Notes: a model not told the origin generated them from the sequence alone. 64,000 bases of DNA from Ruegeria sp. THAF57 (GCF_903914075.1 NZ_CAIWNQ010000007.1:62001-126000); one strand, 5' to 3'; positions 44,863 through 54,572 are shown, counted from the first letter of the stretch. A program made the numbers and translations.

Positions 44863-45558
44863 ATGGGAGATCACGCACTGCCCGGGACACCTCCGGTGCC
44901 GCTGACATTGCGCAAGTCAGCACGGGCGCGACGGATCAGCCTGCGAATTTCCCAATTGGATGGACGCGTTACACTGACTTACCCGCAAGGCGTGCCAGAG
45001 GCCGAGGCGCTGAACTTTGCACGTATGAAAGAAGACTGGATCCGGCAACATCTTGAGGACAGACCGGAGCTGTCGGTTGTCCAGTTTGGTCAAAGCATCC
45101 CGGTCGAGGGCGTCGCACGGCGAATCGTTCCCGCCAGCGGACGTCGTGTGCAGTTGGGCACTGATGAAATCGCAGTCCCAAAGGGCGCCGAGGCGCGGCG
45201 CTTGGTCAGGTTTCTCAAGGAATTGGCGCGGGACCGTCTTACCGGGGCGTGCGATGACTATGCGGCCATGTTGGGACGTCCTTATTCCAGCCTGACGATC
45301 CGGGATACGCGGTCTCGCTGGGGGTCGTGCAGTTCGGCTGGTGGTTTGATGTTTTCTTGGCGGTTGATATTGGCCCCGTCCGACATCTTGCATTACGTGG
45401 CGGCGCATGAGGTTGCGCATTTGGCGGAAATGAACCACTCACCCGCGTTTTGGGCGCAGGTCGAACGTATTTTCGGGGACTACAAAGACCAAAGGCGATG
45501 GCTGCGCGACAACGGGGCGCAGCTTCATCAGTATAGATTCGATACTGCCATGAGTTGA
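44863..45558 (+). CDS. YgjP/DUF45-type zinc metallopeptidase-like protein
   Basis: A protein of about 231 residues. The zinc motif HEVAHL is near residue 200 and the downstream NHSPAFW supplies the third ligand, typical of the YgjP (SprT-like gluzincin) family. RSRWGSCSSAGG precedes it as usual. ATG 44863 is chosen from an open frame reaching 44818, with AGGAG about 11 bases upstream. Presumed cytoplasmic peptidase of unclear target. Confidence 0.88.
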   Translation: MGDHALPGTPPVPLTLRKSARARRISLRISQLDGRVTLTYPQGVPEAEALNFARMKEDWIRQHLEDRPELSVVQFGQSIPVEGVARRIVPASGRRVQLGTDEIAVPKGAEARRLVRFLKELARDRLTGACDDYAAMLGRPYSSLTIRDTRSRWGSCSSAGGLMFSWRLILAPSDILHYVAAHEVAHLAEMNHSPAFWAQVERIFGDYKDQRRWLRDNGAQLHQYRFDTAMS

Positions 45559-45588
45559 CCGCAGGTCAGTTTGTGATCACATGGGGGC

Positions 45589-46236
45589 ATGTTAAGCGCT
45601 CGTCCTTCAGAAACCCAAACTGCAACACATGACCGGGTTTACCGTGCCCTGCGCGCCCGTATCATGCACGGTGAGATTTCGCCGGGTCAGGCCCTGACTT
45701 TGCGCGGGATCGGCAAAGAGTTTGGCGTTTCGATGACCCCGGCGCGCGAAGCGGTGCGGCGTCTGGCAGCGGAAGGCGCGCTGTTTCTGTCGTCATCCGG
45801 CCGCGTCTCGACGCCCGAGTTGACGAATGACCGGATCGAAGAACTGGCAGCCCTGCGTGCCTTGCTTGAGGTGGAGCTGGCAAGCCGCGCTTTGCCTCGG
45901 GCGCACATGGCTTTGATCGACCGGCTGCAAAGCATTAATATGAACGTGGCTGAAATGGTCACCAAACGCGACGCCGTCGGCTATATTCGGACCAATCTTG
46001 AGTTTCACCGGACCCTATACCTGAGGGCGCAGGCGCCCGCGATGCTGGCCATAGCCGAAACCGTTTGGCTGCAATTGGGACCGACAATGCGCGCTTTGTA
46101 TGGCCGTCTGCGCCGGACCGAGCCACCGCATTACCACAAGTTGATCATTGCGGCACTCAAGGCTGGGGATGAACCCGGTTTGCGCCTCGCGGTGCGTTCG
46201 GATGTCACGCAGGGCCTGAGGATGCTGGTCAGCTAG
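45589..46236 (+). CDS. GntR-family transcriptional regulator (FCD type)
   Basis: A 215-residue regulator with N-terminal wHTH (VYRALRARIMHGEISPGQAL, GIGKEFGVSMTPAREAVRRL) and a C-terminal helical FCD domain with histidines at LEFHRTLYLRA and HYHKLII that commonly bind a metal. Target genes are not evident nearby. Confidence 0.9.
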   Translation: MLSARPSETQTATHDRVYRALRARIMHGEISPGQALTLRGIGKEFGVSMTPAREAVRRLAAEGALFLSSSGRVSTPELTNDRIEELAALRALLEVELASRALPRAHMALIDRLQSINMNVAEMVTKRDAVGYIRTNLEFHRTLYLRAQAPAMLAIAETVWLQLGPTMRALYGRLRRTEPPHYHKLIIAALKAGDEPGLRLAVRSDVTQGLRMLVS

Positions 46237-46347
46237 GCGACTTGTCGCCGAGCGCCCGGCGCCTGCTCTGACCTGGTTCGTCGTTCTGGTTTAGGGCGCG
46301 GCTCTGTTGTACTCTGGACCAAATCACAACAAGAGCAGATTTCAGCC

Positions 46348-47475
46348 ATGATCAATCGTCGAGTATTTTCTGTCGGCCTCGGGTCCACCCTTTTGACTGC
46401 ATGCTCCGCAGGGACTCAGTCCACCGCACCTGCATCGCGAATGCGTGCCGTTCCGAACTCGGGCTGGGATGCCTGGGTGACCGGTTTCAAAGGTCGCGCG
46501 GCCTCGCAGGGCATTTCGCAATCCACAATCAATCGAGCCTTTCAGGGGGCGGGGTATTTGCCTGACGTGATCGAACGCGATCGCAATCAGGTTGAGTTCA
46601 AGCGCTCGCTCGAAGACTATCTGGCAATCGCCGCCTCGGATGAGCGGATTGAGACGGGTCAGCAGATGATGGTCCGCCACGCCGGGACGTTGTCCAAGAT
46701 TGAGGCGCAATACGGTGTCGACAAAGAGGTTATCGTTGCGGTCTGGGGGCTTGAAAGCCGCTATGGTGCCCGCCGTGGTGACGTGCCCGTGATCTCGGCG
46801 ACCTCGACACTGGCTTATGACGGGCGGCGGGGTGCATTCTTTGAAAAGCAATTGATCGCGGCCCTGCAGATCATTCAGGAGGGCGACACGACGCCCGACA
46901 AGATGACTGGAAGCTGGGCAGGCGCAATGGGTCACACCCAGTTCATTCCAACCTCGTACCTTGCTTATGCGGTGGATTTCACCGGCGATGGACGGCGTGA
47001 TATCTGGTCTGATGACCCAACGGATTCACTTGCCTCTACTGCGGCATATCTGGCCCGCGCGGGTTGGGTGCGCGGGCAGCCTTGGGGTGGTGAGGTTGGA
47101 ACAGTCTCGGGCACGCCGGTCGCGGTTCTGCAGCCGCAAAAGCCGGGACCGCGTATTGCTGTTTTCCGAAATTTTCAGGTGATCAAGCGGTACAACAATT
47201 CGGACAGCTATGCGATTGGCGTCGGGCACTTGTCCGACCGGATCGCGGGCGGTGCGCCGTTCCAGGCATCATTCGGGCCGGATGCCACTGGTTTGACGCT
47301 GGAGGATCGCAAGGAATTGCAACGCCGACTGACTGCCGCCGGGTATGATACGCAGGGCGCAGACGGTGTGATTGGGAACAACACGAAATCCGCCATCAGC
47401 GCCTATCAGGGCGCCAAAGGCCTGCCAGTGACGGGCGAGCCCTCGGTGGCGCTGTTGCGGCAGTTGGGGGGCTAG
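46348..47475 (+). CDS. Lytic murein transglycosylase (MltB-like) lipoprotein with PG-binding domain
   Basis: A 375-residue protein. The lipobox LLTAC places the lipid-bearing Cys at residue 19. The SLT_2/MltB domain shows the catalytic Glu in VWGLESRYGARRG near residue 136 and the AGAMGHTQFIPTSY block near 192. The C-terminal 60 residues are a peptidoglycan_binding_1 repeat (LQRRLTAAGYDTQGADGVIG). It cleaves peptidoglycan with anhydro-sugar formation at the outer membrane. It is convergent with accA. Confidence 0.93.
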   Translation: MINRRVFSVGLGSTLLTACSAGTQSTAPASRMRAVPNSGWDAWVTGFKGRAASQGISQSTINRAFQGAGYLPDVIERDRNQVEFKRSLEDYLAIAASDERIETGQQMMVRHAGTLSKIEAQYGVDKEVIVAVWGLESRYGARRGDVPVISATSTLAYDGRRGAFFEKQLIAALQIIQEGDTTPDKMTGSWAGAMGHTQFIPTSYLAYAVDFTGDGRRDIWSDDPTDSLASTAAYLARAGWVRGQPWGGEVGTVSGTPVAVLQPQKPGPRIAVFRNFQVIKRYNNSDSYAIGVGHLSDRIAGGAPFQASFGPDATGLTLEDRKELQRRLTAAGYDTQGADGVIGNNTKSAISAYQGAKGLPVTGEPSVALLRQLGG

Positions 47476-47480
47476 GCGCG

Positions 47481-48443
47481 TTACGCGGCCAGCCCTTTTG
47501 ATCCGATATCGAGGAATTTTTGACGGCGGTCGCGGATCAGCGCGGCCGCGTCTTTGCCGTCCAACTCGTTCAGCATTGCGGCAATCGCTGCGCGAACCGA
47601 GTCAACCGCAGCCGCCCGATCACGATGAGCGCCACCTTTGGGTTCGGTAATGATGCGGTCGCAGACGCCCAGTTTGTAAAGGTCTTGCGCGGTCAGACGA
47701 AGGGCTTCTGCCGCTTCGCGCATCTTTTCCGAATCTTTCCACAAAATCGACGCACAGCCTTCGGGCGAGATGACCGAGTACACAGAATGCTCCAGCATCG
47801 CCACGCGGTTTGCCGTAGCAAATGCCACCGCCCCGCCCGAGCCGCCTTCGCCTATGATGACCGAAACCAAAGGTACGCCGATTTTCAGGCACATCTCGGT
47901 TGAGCGGGCGATCGCTTCTGACTGGCCGCGCTCTTCCGCGCCTTTGCCGGGGTAGGCCCCAGCCGTGTCGATTAGGGTGATGACCGGCAGCCCAAACCGC
48001 CCTGCCATTTCCATCAGCCGGACGGCTTTACGGTATCCTTCGGGCCGGGCCATGCCGAAATTCCGCTCGATCCGCGACTTGGTGTCCGAGCCTTTTTCGT
48101 GCCCGATCACCATGACGGGCTGGTCGTCGAAACGCGCTAGACCACCGATCACGGCCAGATCATCAGCAAAGTTTCTGTCCCCGGCCAGCGGAGTGAATTC
48201 GGTGAACAGTTCCTTGACGTAGTCCTGACAATGTGGCCGTTCAGGGTGCCGTGCAACCTGACATTTGCGCCACGGGGTCAGATCCGCGTAAAGCTCGTCC
48301 AGCAGCTTGGCGGCCTTGGCGTCCAGTGCAGCGGCTTCTTCGGCCACGTCCATCTCTTCGTTGGCGCGGGCCAGCGCGCGTAATTCCTCGGCCTTGCCTT
48401 CAATCTCGGCCAGGGGTTTTTCGAAATCCAGATACTGGGTCAT
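47481..48443 (-). CDS. accA: Acetyl-CoA carboxylase carboxyltransferase subunit alpha
   Basis: A 320-residue subunit that with AccD transfers the carboxyl from biotin to acetyl-CoA, the first committed step of fatty-acid synthesis. Conserved blocks are [20 protein letters not shown] near 150 and [19 protein letters not shown] near 185. ATG 48443 ([11 protein letters not shown]) is the usual start; the open frame goes 12 bases further. It stands alone, as is common in alphaproteobacteria. Confidence 0.97.
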   Translation of the reverse strand: MTQYLDFEKPLAEIEGKAEELRALARANEEMDVAEEAAALDAKAAKLLDELYADLTPWRKCQVARHPERPHCQDYVKELFTEFTPLAGDRNFADDLAVIGGLARFDDQPVMVIGHEKGSDTKSRIERNFGMARPEGYRKAVRLMEMAGRFGLPVITLIDTAGAYPGKGAEERGQSEAIARSTEMCLKIGVPLVSVIIGEGGSGGAVAFATANRVAMLEHSVYSVISPEGCASILWKDSEKMREAAEALRLTAQDLYKLGVCDRIITEPKGGAHRDRAAAVDSVRAAIAAMLNELDGKDAAALIRDRRQKFLDIGSKGLAA

Positions 48444-48555
48444 GACGCCTCTCAACGCGGAATTTCCCTGCTATATGACCTGACGTCGCGCCGGATGCAA
48501 CTCGGGCAATGCGATCGGCCTTTGTTGCCGCCAGATTTCTTCACCAAGAAGCTGG

Positions 48556-49152
48556 TTACGTCGGCCATAGAACAGGGTACAGCGAGGCCACCAGCAATAT
48601 CGCCATGGTCCAGTTGAACACCGACAACCGTTTCGGGTTAGTCAACACGCGCGCCATCTGCTGCCCCAGAACCGTCCACGTACTGACCGAGGGCAGGTTC
48701 ACCGCGCCAAAGACCAACGCAACGACAACGATGGCGTTCAGAGTTTGCTCGGGCGTGTAGGCGGTTGTGGCGGTCAGGGCCATGACCCATGCCTTGGGGT
48801 TGACCCATTGAAAAGCTGCGGCCTGTAGAAAGGTCATCGGCGTGCCCGAGGTCTCCCCCGCCTTGGCTTGCGCTGCATGCGCGATTTTCCAGGCAAGAAA
48901 CAGCAGATAAAGCACCGAGGCGGTTTTCAGGATCGTATAGCTGATTGGAAATCGGTCAAAGACCTGCACCAAACCAGCCCCGACCAGCAGAACCATCACC
49001 GTAAAGCCCAATCCGATCCCCAACATGTGCGGGACCGTCCGGCGAAAGCCGAAATTCGCGCCGGACGCCATCAGCATCAGGTTGTTTGGTCCGGGCGTGA
49101 TAGACGAAACAAAGGCAAACGTGACCAGGGCCAGAAGAATCTCATATGTCAT
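48556..49152 (-). CDS. LysE-family amino-acid exporter
   Basis: A 198-residue membrane protein with about six helices and the SITPGPNNLMLMASGANFGF motif near residue 15. The start at 49152 (MTYEILLALVTFAF) begins directly with the first helix; the frame is open to 49233 but that overlaps the divergent gene. Divergent from an Lrp/AsnC regulator, as in other LysE/ArgO systems, so it probably exports an amino acid under Lrp-type control. Confidence 0.9.
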   Translation of the reverse strand: MTYEILLALVTFAFVSSITPGPNNLMLMASGANFGFRRTVPHMLGIGLGFTVMVLLVGAGLVQVFDRFPISYTILKTASVLYLLFLAWKIAHAAQAKAGETSGTPMTFLQAAAFQWVNPKAWVMALTATTAYTPEQTLNAIVVVALVFGAVNLPSVSTWTVLGQQMARVLTNPKRLSVFNWTMAILLVASLYPVLWPT

Positions 49153-49225
49153 GAAGGGGATAATTACTGCGCATAGGGCAAATGAAATTGCGTTTTTGTG
49201 CGTTATTGTCATAGTTTTGCAATCA

Positions 49226-49678
49226 ATGGCCAAGATAGATCAAATAAATCAGCAAATATTGCACGAGCTTTCGCGTGATGGACGGATCAGCAATCTGGAT
49301 CTGGCCGAACGTGTCGGGCTTTCCCCGTCTGCCTGCCTGCGCCGCGTGCAAGAGCTGGAGCGTTCAGGGGTGATCGCCGGATATCGTGCGGTGCTGAATC
49401 CGGCGGCGGTTGGAGTGGGGTTCGTGGCGTATATCGGCGTGGGGCTGGGTGAACATACCAAAGCCGCGCAAGAAGGGTTCGAGCGTGCCCTTCAGCGTGC
49501 CCCCGAAGTGGTTGAGTGTCACAACATCACCGGCACCATAGAATACCTGCTGCGCGTCGAATGCGCGGACCTTCCGGCATATAAGACCTTTCACACTGAT
49601 GTGCTGGGAACACTGCCCCATGTCACGTCGATTACGTCTTATGTCGTCATGGATTCGCCCAAAGATATGCGTGCTTAG
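49226..49678 (+). CDS. Lrp/AsnC-family transcriptional regulator
   Basis: A 150-residue regulator: HTH in NQQILHELSRDGRISNLDLA and RVGLSPSACLRRVQEL, then a RAM ligand domain (VECHNITGTIEYLLRVECAD). ATG 49226 gives the standard start MAKIDQINQQIL. It faces the LysE gene across 73 bases and probably activates it in response to an amino acid. Confidence 0.93.
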   Translation: MAKIDQINQQILHELSRDGRISNLDLAERVGLSPSACLRRVQELERSGVIAGYRAVLNPAAVGVGFVAYIGVGLGEHTKAAQEGFERALQRAPEVVECHNITGTIEYLLRVECADLPAYKTFHTDVLGTLPHVTSITSYVVMDSPKDMRA

Positions 49679-49794
49679 CCTTGCGATTGTGATGTTTAAC
49701 CGTCTTGCGGGGTTAATTTTCACGCCCTAGTGTCAGTTAATGACCTAATTTGACGGGGAACATACCCCGCGGGATGACTCTCAGGGAGGAGAAA

Positions 49795-50373
49795 ATGAAA
49801 CTCTTCAGAACAGGGGCGCTTGTCGCAGTATTCGCGATGATTGCCGGCGCGGCCATGACAGCGCCGCTCAAGCTGCAACCTGCCAGCCCCCAGCCCAGCC
49901 CAAAAGCGGGGCTTGACGTAAAATACGCATGGGAGGGTAATCCTCCGCGCAAGATCCAAAACCTGTCCAAGGTTGATTTTCTGCTGAAAAAGGCCAAGCC
50001 GGGGCAGCCGCTGCGCGGGTTGGACTATCGCGATACGTCAGAAGGCGACCCGGTGCTGACGTTCAACGAAGCCTTCAATGTCGCGGCAGAGATCACCGGT
50101 TACATCAAGTTCAACGCGCCCGGCGTCTACGAACTGGAGACCTGGTCTAATGACGGGATCGACGCTTGGGTCGGCGGGCAGCAGATCGGCTATTTCAACG
50201 GTCGGCAGGGCTGCGACGCAAACCAGCGGACCGAGGTCGAAGTCCCGCAGGCGGGATGGTACCCTCTGAAGATCAAGTATTTTCAGAAATACGGAACGTC
50301 TTGCCTGATGATGAAATGGGGCAAGAAGGGTGAACGATTTACCTGGACGCCCAATGACGTCTTTGGCCGTTAA
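49795..50373 (+). CDS. Secreted PA14-like protein, function unknown
   Basis: A 192-residue protein with signal peptide (FRTGALVAVFAMIAGAAMTA). The C-terminal half resembles a PA14-type beta domain: FNEAFNVAAEITGYIKFNAP, GVYELETWSNDGIDAWVGGQ and WYPLKIKYFQKYGTSCLMMK. Two cysteines (GRQGCDAN, GTSCLMM) may pair. AGGGAGGAG fixes the start at 49795. PA14 domains bind carbohydrates, so an envelope or extracellular glycan role is possible. Confidence 0.75.
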   Translation: MKLFRTGALVAVFAMIAGAAMTAPLKLQPASPQPSPKAGLDVKYAWEGNPPRKIQNLSKVDFLLKKAKPGQPLRGLDYRDTSEGDPVLTFNEAFNVAAEITGYIKFNAPGVYELETWSNDGIDAWVGGQQIGYFNGRQGCDANQRTEVEVPQAGWYPLKIKYFQKYGTSCLMMKWGKKGERFTWTPNDVFGR

Positions 50374-50375
50374 TA

Positions 50376-50401
50376 AAAAGGCGCCCTTTGGGGCGCCTTT
50401 T
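50376..50401. terminator. Bidirectional intrinsic terminator
   Basis: The stem GGCGCCC (50380-50386) pairs with GGGCGCC (50391-50397) around a TTTG loop, flanked by a run of A on the left and T on the right. It serves both the rightward PA14-like gene and the leftward lyase gene. Confidence 0.92.
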
Positions 50402-50406
50402 CAGTT

Positions 50407-51369
50407 TTAACCGTTTGCGGCGATCAATTCGGCCTGTGCCACGATGACCTCGGCCTGTTTGATCGACGCGATGTCCACCAAACGTCCCTTGTAAACCGTT
50501 GCGCCTTCGCCGTTGGCCTTTGCCTGCTCCATCGCGGCAAGGATTTCGCGGGCCTCGGACACGGCCTCGTCCGACGGGGTGAAGACCTGATTGGCGAGCG
50601 CGATCTGCTTGGGATGGATCGCCCATTTGCCGACCATGCCCAAAGTGGCCGAGCGTTTGGCCTGCGCGATATACCCTTCGTCATCTGAGAAGTCGCCGAA
50701 CGGGCCATCCACGGGCAACACGCCATGGGTGCGGCAGGCCGCGACAATGGCGGCCTGTGCCCAGTGCCACGGATCGGACCAGTGCTTTTCGCCCTCGCGC
50801 AGCATGTAATAGTTTTCCTGCGTGCCACCGATGCCGGTGGTCTGCATCCCCATCGACGCGGCAAAGTCCGCAGCACCAAGGCTCATGGCTTGCATGCGAG
50901 GCGAGGAGGCCGCGATTTCTTCGACATGGGCGATGCCAGCGGCGGATTCGATGATGACCTCAAAGCTGACGGGCTTGGTGCGGCCCTTGGCGCGCTCGAT
51001 TGCTGTGACCAGCGCGTCTACGGCGTAGACATCTGCTGCGCACCCGACTTTGGGGATCATGATCTGATCCAGACGATCGCCTGCCTGTTCCAGCAGGTCG
51101 ACGACGTCACGGTACCAGTAAGGTGTGTCCAGCCCGTTGATGCGGACGGACATATACTTGCCGCCCCAGTCGATGGTGTTCAGCGCTTCGATTACATTTG
51201 CGCGGGCTGCATCCTTGTCAGAAGGTGCGACCGAGTCCTCAAGGTCCAGATTAATCACATCGGCTGCAGACGCGGCCATTTTCGGGAACAGTTTGGTGTT
51301 TGATCCCGGCCCGAACAATTGGCAGCGGTTGGGGCGCGCGGGGGCGGTGGGTTGGATGCGAAAGCTCAT
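50407..51369 (-). CDS. mcl1: L-malyl-CoA/beta-methylmalyl-CoA lyase
   Basis: A 320-residue HpcH/HpaI-family lyase close to the Rhodobacter sphaeroides Mcl1 as I remember it. Conserved blocks are NRCQLFGPGS near residue 14, FEVIIESAAGIAHVEEIAAS near 137 with the Mg-binding Glu, and AMSLGAADFAASMGMQTTG near 161 with the Asp. It cleaves (S)-malyl-CoA and beta-methylmalyl-CoA to glyoxylate plus acetyl-CoA or propionyl-CoA, key to the ethylmalonyl-CoA pathway. ATG 51369 gives the family start; the open frame to 51483 is not used. Confidence 0.93.
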   Translation of the reverse strand: MSFRIQPTAPARPNRCQLFGPGSNTKLFPKMAASAADVINLDLEDSVAPSDKDAARANVIEALNTIDWGGKYMSVRINGLDTPYWYRDVVDLLEQAGDRLDQIMIPKVGCAADVYAVDALVTAIERAKGRTKPVSFEVIIESAAGIAHVEEIAASSPRMQAMSLGAADFAASMGMQTTGIGGTQENYYMLREGEKHWSDPWHWAQAAIVAACRTHGVLPVDGPFGDFSDDEGYIAQAKRSATLGMVGKWAIHPKQIALANQVFTPSDEAVSEAREILAAMEQAKANGEGATVYKGRLVDIASIKQAEVIVAQAELIAANG

Positions 51370-51664
51370 CTGGACCTCGTGCGAGAAAGGAAATTGCGAT
51401 TTTCTTGCCTCCTGAGGTATTAAATTGCGCGATGCTGTGCAAGCGCCTTTGTGCAGATGCGGCAATGCAATCGCAGCATTCACCGTAATACGCTGCGTCG
51501 CTGGAGGTTAAAGTTTAATCGCTTTGAAAACTTGGGATGATTTTGCGCGTTTGGTGAATACTACGCAAGATTATCCCCTTGGACCCTGCGTCCTTGCAGG
51601 AAAACGCGAAACACTCGTTCGGGCGGTTTAATAATCTGCGCCGGAATCAAAGGAGTGCACCGCA

Positions 51665-52666
51665 ATGATCGAGACACCGTATCTGTTGTTTTTGGGCGAT
51701 GCGCCCGACCAGTTGGCGGCAAAGGTTGCCATCGGAATCCGCGACTGGCGACCAGACAACGCCGTGGGTCAATACCGCATGGACGGCTGTAAGGCCGATC
51801 TTGGCATGACGGATATGACGCTTGCCGAAGCCAAGGCCGCCGGGGCAAAGACGTTGGTGATCGGCGTTGCCAATCGCGGCGGTGTGATCAGCGCAGCTTG
51901 GAAAAAGGTGCTGATCGAAGCGCTGGAGATGGGCTATGATCTGGCGTCCGGCCTGCACAACCTGCTGCGTGATGAGGGTGATCTGGTCGCTGCTGCTCAG
52001 ACTCATGGTTGCACGTTGCATGATGTGCGGGTGCCGACCGTTGGGTATCCGATTGCAAATGGTCGCAAACGCACAGGCAAGCGCTGTCTGGCCGTGGGCA
52101 CCGATTGTTCCGCGGGCAAGATGTATACCGCCATGTCGATGGACGCCGAGATGCGCAAGCGGGGGATGAAGTCTACCTTCCGAGCCACGGGGCAGACGGG
52201 CATTCTGATCACCGGGCAGGGCGTTCCACTGGATGCGGTCGTGGCCGATTTCATGGCGGGTGCGGTTGAATACCTAACGCCCGAGAATGACGCAGATCAC
52301 TGGGATCACATCGAAGGGCAGGGTTCGCTTTATCATGTATCTTATTCCGGCGTGACCATGGCGCTGATCCATGGCGGCCAGCCGGATGCGCTGATCCTGT
52401 GCCACGAACCCACCCGGACCCATATGCGCGGCCTGCCGGAGTATTCTCTGCCAACGCTGCAAGAACTGCGCGACGCCGCCCTTCCGATGGCTCGGATCGC
52501 GAACCCGGCCTGTCAGGTTGTCGGTGTGTCGATCAACACGCAGAACCTGAGCGAAAAGGACGCTTTGGCCTATATCGCCGAGGTTGAGGCCGAGATGGGT
52601 CTGCCCGCCACTGATCCCTATCGGTTCGGTGCGGGTAAACTGGTGGATGCGCTGGCCGCGCTGTGA
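51665..52666 (+). CDS. dgcN: DUF1611 protein DgcN, N-acetyltransferase of the D-glutamate pathway
   Basis: A 333-residue DUF1611 protein with a P-loop-like motif VGTDCSAGKMYTAMSMDAEM near residue 143 and a C-terminal ATP/GTP-fold. It is followed by dgcA and a D-amino-acid transaminase, the reported context for D-glutamate use in marine proteobacteria. In that pathway DgcN acetylates D-glutamate, DgcA epimerises the product and deacetylation gives L-glutamate. AAAGGAGTGCACCGCA precedes the start. Confidence 0.88.
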   Translation: MIETPYLLFLGDAPDQLAAKVAIGIRDWRPDNAVGQYRMDGCKADLGMTDMTLAEAKAAGAKTLVIGVANRGGVISAAWKKVLIEALEMGYDLASGLHNLLRDEGDLVAAAQTHGCTLHDVRVPTVGYPIANGRKRTGKRCLAVGTDCSAGKMYTAMSMDAEMRKRGMKSTFRATGQTGILITGQGVPLDAVVADFMAGAVEYLTPENDADHWDHIEGQGSLYHVSYSGVTMALIHGGQPDALILCHEPTRTHMRGLPEYSLPTLQELRDAALPMARIANPACQVVGVSINTQNLSEKDALAYIAEVEAEMGLPATDPYRFGAGKLVDALAAL

Positions 52667-52677
52667 TCTAAGCGCTG

Positions 52678-52705
52678 GGCCGGTGGCGTTTGTTGCCGGC
52701 CTTTT
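52678..52705 (+). terminator. Hairpin after dgcN
   Basis: GGCCGG (52678-52683) pairs with CCGGCC (52696-52701) around a 12-base loop, followed by TTTT. It sits between dgcN and dgcA and probably stops part of the transcripts. Confidence 0.55.
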
Positions 52706-52731
52706 CGACACTAAACTGAAAGGGTAGGCGC

Positions 52732-53697
52732 GTGCAGATAGAAGTCTCTCGTGATGTGTTTCGGCTGGCGCAGGTGTTCACCATTTCGCGCGGGTCGCGG
52801 ACCGAGGCAAAAGTTCTGACGGTCCGGTTGTCGGATGGCGTGCATCAGGGCTGGGGCGAATGTGTTCCTTACGCGCGTTATGACGAAACGCTGGAGTCCG
52901 TCGAGGCCGAGATCGCGGGTCTGCCAGCCGAATTTACACGCCAGTCGCTGATGGACCTGTTGCCCGCCGGGGCTGCACGAAATGCGGTGGACTGCGCTCT
53001 GTGGGATCTGGAGTGCAAACGCGCAGGGAGGCGTGCCTGGGACCTTGCTGGTCTGCCGGTTCCGGGGCCAGAGATAACCGCCTATACTCTTTCGCTGGAC
53101 ACGCCCGAGGCGATGCAGGCGCAGGCGGCGCAAAACGCGCATCGCCCATTGCTGAAGATCAAGCTGGGCACGCCGGACGACATGCCCCGGCTGGAGGCTG
53201 TTCGCGCAGGCGCGCCCGACGCGCAGATCATTGTCGACGCGAATGAGGGCTGGTCTGCTGCCGTTTATGCCGATCTGGCCCCGCATCTGGTGCGTCTGGG
53301 TGTTGCGCTGGTCGAGCAGCCCCTGCCCGCAGGTGAAGATGACGCGTTGATCGGGATAGAGCGCCCGGTGCCCGTCTGTGCTGACGAATCCTGTCATGAC
53401 CGCGCCAGCCTTCCGGCGCTGAAAGGTAAATACGACGTGGTCAACATCAAGCTCGACAAAACCGGCGGCCTGACCGAGGCGTTGGAACTGCGCAAGCAGT
53501 CGCTGGCCGAGGGGTATCAAGTGATGGTCGGCTGCATGGTCGGCAGCTCGCTTGCGATGGCCCCTGCGACCTTGTTGGCGCAGGGTGCGATGGTAACGGA
53601 CCTTGACGGCCCGCTTCTTCTGGCCGAAGACCGCACCAACCCGCTGATTTTTGATGACGCCGGAGTGCATCCGCCTTCAAGCGCGCTCTGGGGCTGA
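52732..53697 (+). CDS. dgcA: DgcA, N-acetyl-D-glutamate racemase (enolase superfamily, dipeptide-epimerase-like)
   Basis: A 321-residue enolase-superfamily protein. Catalytic and metal residues are readable: KIKLG near residue 141 with the KxK lysine, IIVDANEG (Asp ligand), VEQPL (Glu ligand), CADES (Asp ligand) and the second base in NIKLDKTGG near 240. It starts with GTG. Sequence alone could equally suggest an L-Ala-D/L-Glu epimerase; neighbour dgcN tips the call to DgcA. Confidence 0.87.
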   Translation: MQIEVSRDVFRLAQVFTISRGSRTEAKVLTVRLSDGVHQGWGECVPYARYDETLESVEAEIAGLPAEFTRQSLMDLLPAGAARNAVDCALWDLECKRAGRRAWDLAGLPVPGPEITAYTLSLDTPEAMQAQAAQNAHRPLLKIKLGTPDDMPRLEAVRAGAPDAQIIVDANEGWSAAVYADLAPHLVRLGVALVEQPLPAGEDDALIGIERPVPVCADESCHDRASLPALKGKYDVVNIKLDKTGGLTEALELRKQSLAEGYQVMVGCMVGSSLAMAPATLLAQGAMVTDLDGPLLLAEDRTNPLIFDDAGVHPPSSALWG

Positions 53698-53707
53698 GGA
53701 GAACACC

Positions 53708-54568
53708 ATGACCCGCACCGTTTACGTGAACGGAGAATACCTGCCCGAGACCGAGGCCAAGGTCTCGATCTTTGACCGTGGATTCCTGATGGCTGACGCC
53801 GTCTATGAGGTGACCAGTGTGCTGGACGGCAAGCTGATCGACTTTGAGGGTCACGCGGTGCGCCTGAAACGCTCGCTGGACGAATTGCAGATGGCCGAGC
53901 CGTGCGACAAAGATGAATTGCTGGAAATTCACCGCAAGTTGGTCGAACTGAACGGGATCGTCGAGGGCCTGATCTATTTGCAGGTCACACGCGGCAGCGA
54001 TGGCGACCGGGATTTTGTGTTCCCTGCCGCAGACACCAAACCAACGCTGGTTCTGTTCACCCAGAACAAGCCAGGTCTGGCTGACAGTCCGGCGGCGCAG
54101 AAGGGGGTCAAGATCATCTCGATCGACGATATCCGCTGGGGCCGTCGCGACATCAAGACAACACAGCTGCTTTATCCGTCCTTGGGCAAGATGATGGCCA
54201 AGGCCGCCGGGTGCGACGATGCGTGGATGGTCGAAGATGGGTATGTCACCGAAGGCACCAGCAACAATGCTTACTTCGTGAAAAACGGTAAGATCGTCAC
54301 CCGCCCACTGTCCAACGACATCCTGCACGGCATCACCCGCAAGGCCGTGCTGCGCATGGCGGCTGAGGCGCAGATGGAGGTCGAGGAACGTCTGTTCACC
54401 ATCGACGAGGCGAAAGAGGCGGATGAGGCCTTTACCACTTCGGCCAGTGCTTTCGTGATGCCAGTGGTTGAGATCGACGGGGTTGCACTGGGCAACGGAA
54501 CACCCGGCCCGATCGCCAAGCGCCTGCGCGAAATCTATTTGGACGAAAGCCGGAAAGCGGCAATCTGA
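53708..54568 (+). CDS. D-amino-acid transaminase
   Basis: A 286-residue class IV PLP aminotransferase. The catalytic Lys lies in RRDIKTTQLLYPSLGKMMAK near residue 145, and VTEGTSNNAYFV near 177 supplies the cofactor-binding Glu. ATG 53708, ten bases after dgcA, has GAGGAGAACACC ahead. It interconverts D-amino acids and 2-oxo acids, and would feed or drain D-glutamate and D-alanine next to the DgcN/DgcA route. Confidence 0.93.
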   Translation: MTRTVYVNGEYLPETEAKVSIFDRGFLMADAVYEVTSVLDGKLIDFEGHAVRLKRSLDELQMAEPCDKDELLEIHRKLVELNGIVEGLIYLQVTRGSDGDRDFVFPAADTKPTLVLFTQNKPGLADSPAAQKGVKIISIDDIRWGRRDIKTTQLLYPSLGKMMAKAAGCDDAWMVEDGYVTEGTSNNAYFVKNGKIVTRPLSNDILHGITRKAVLRMAAEAQMEVEERLFTIDEAKEADEAFTTSASAFVMPVVEIDGVALGNGTPGPIAKRLREIYLDESRKAAI

Positions 54569-54572
54569 CTAA

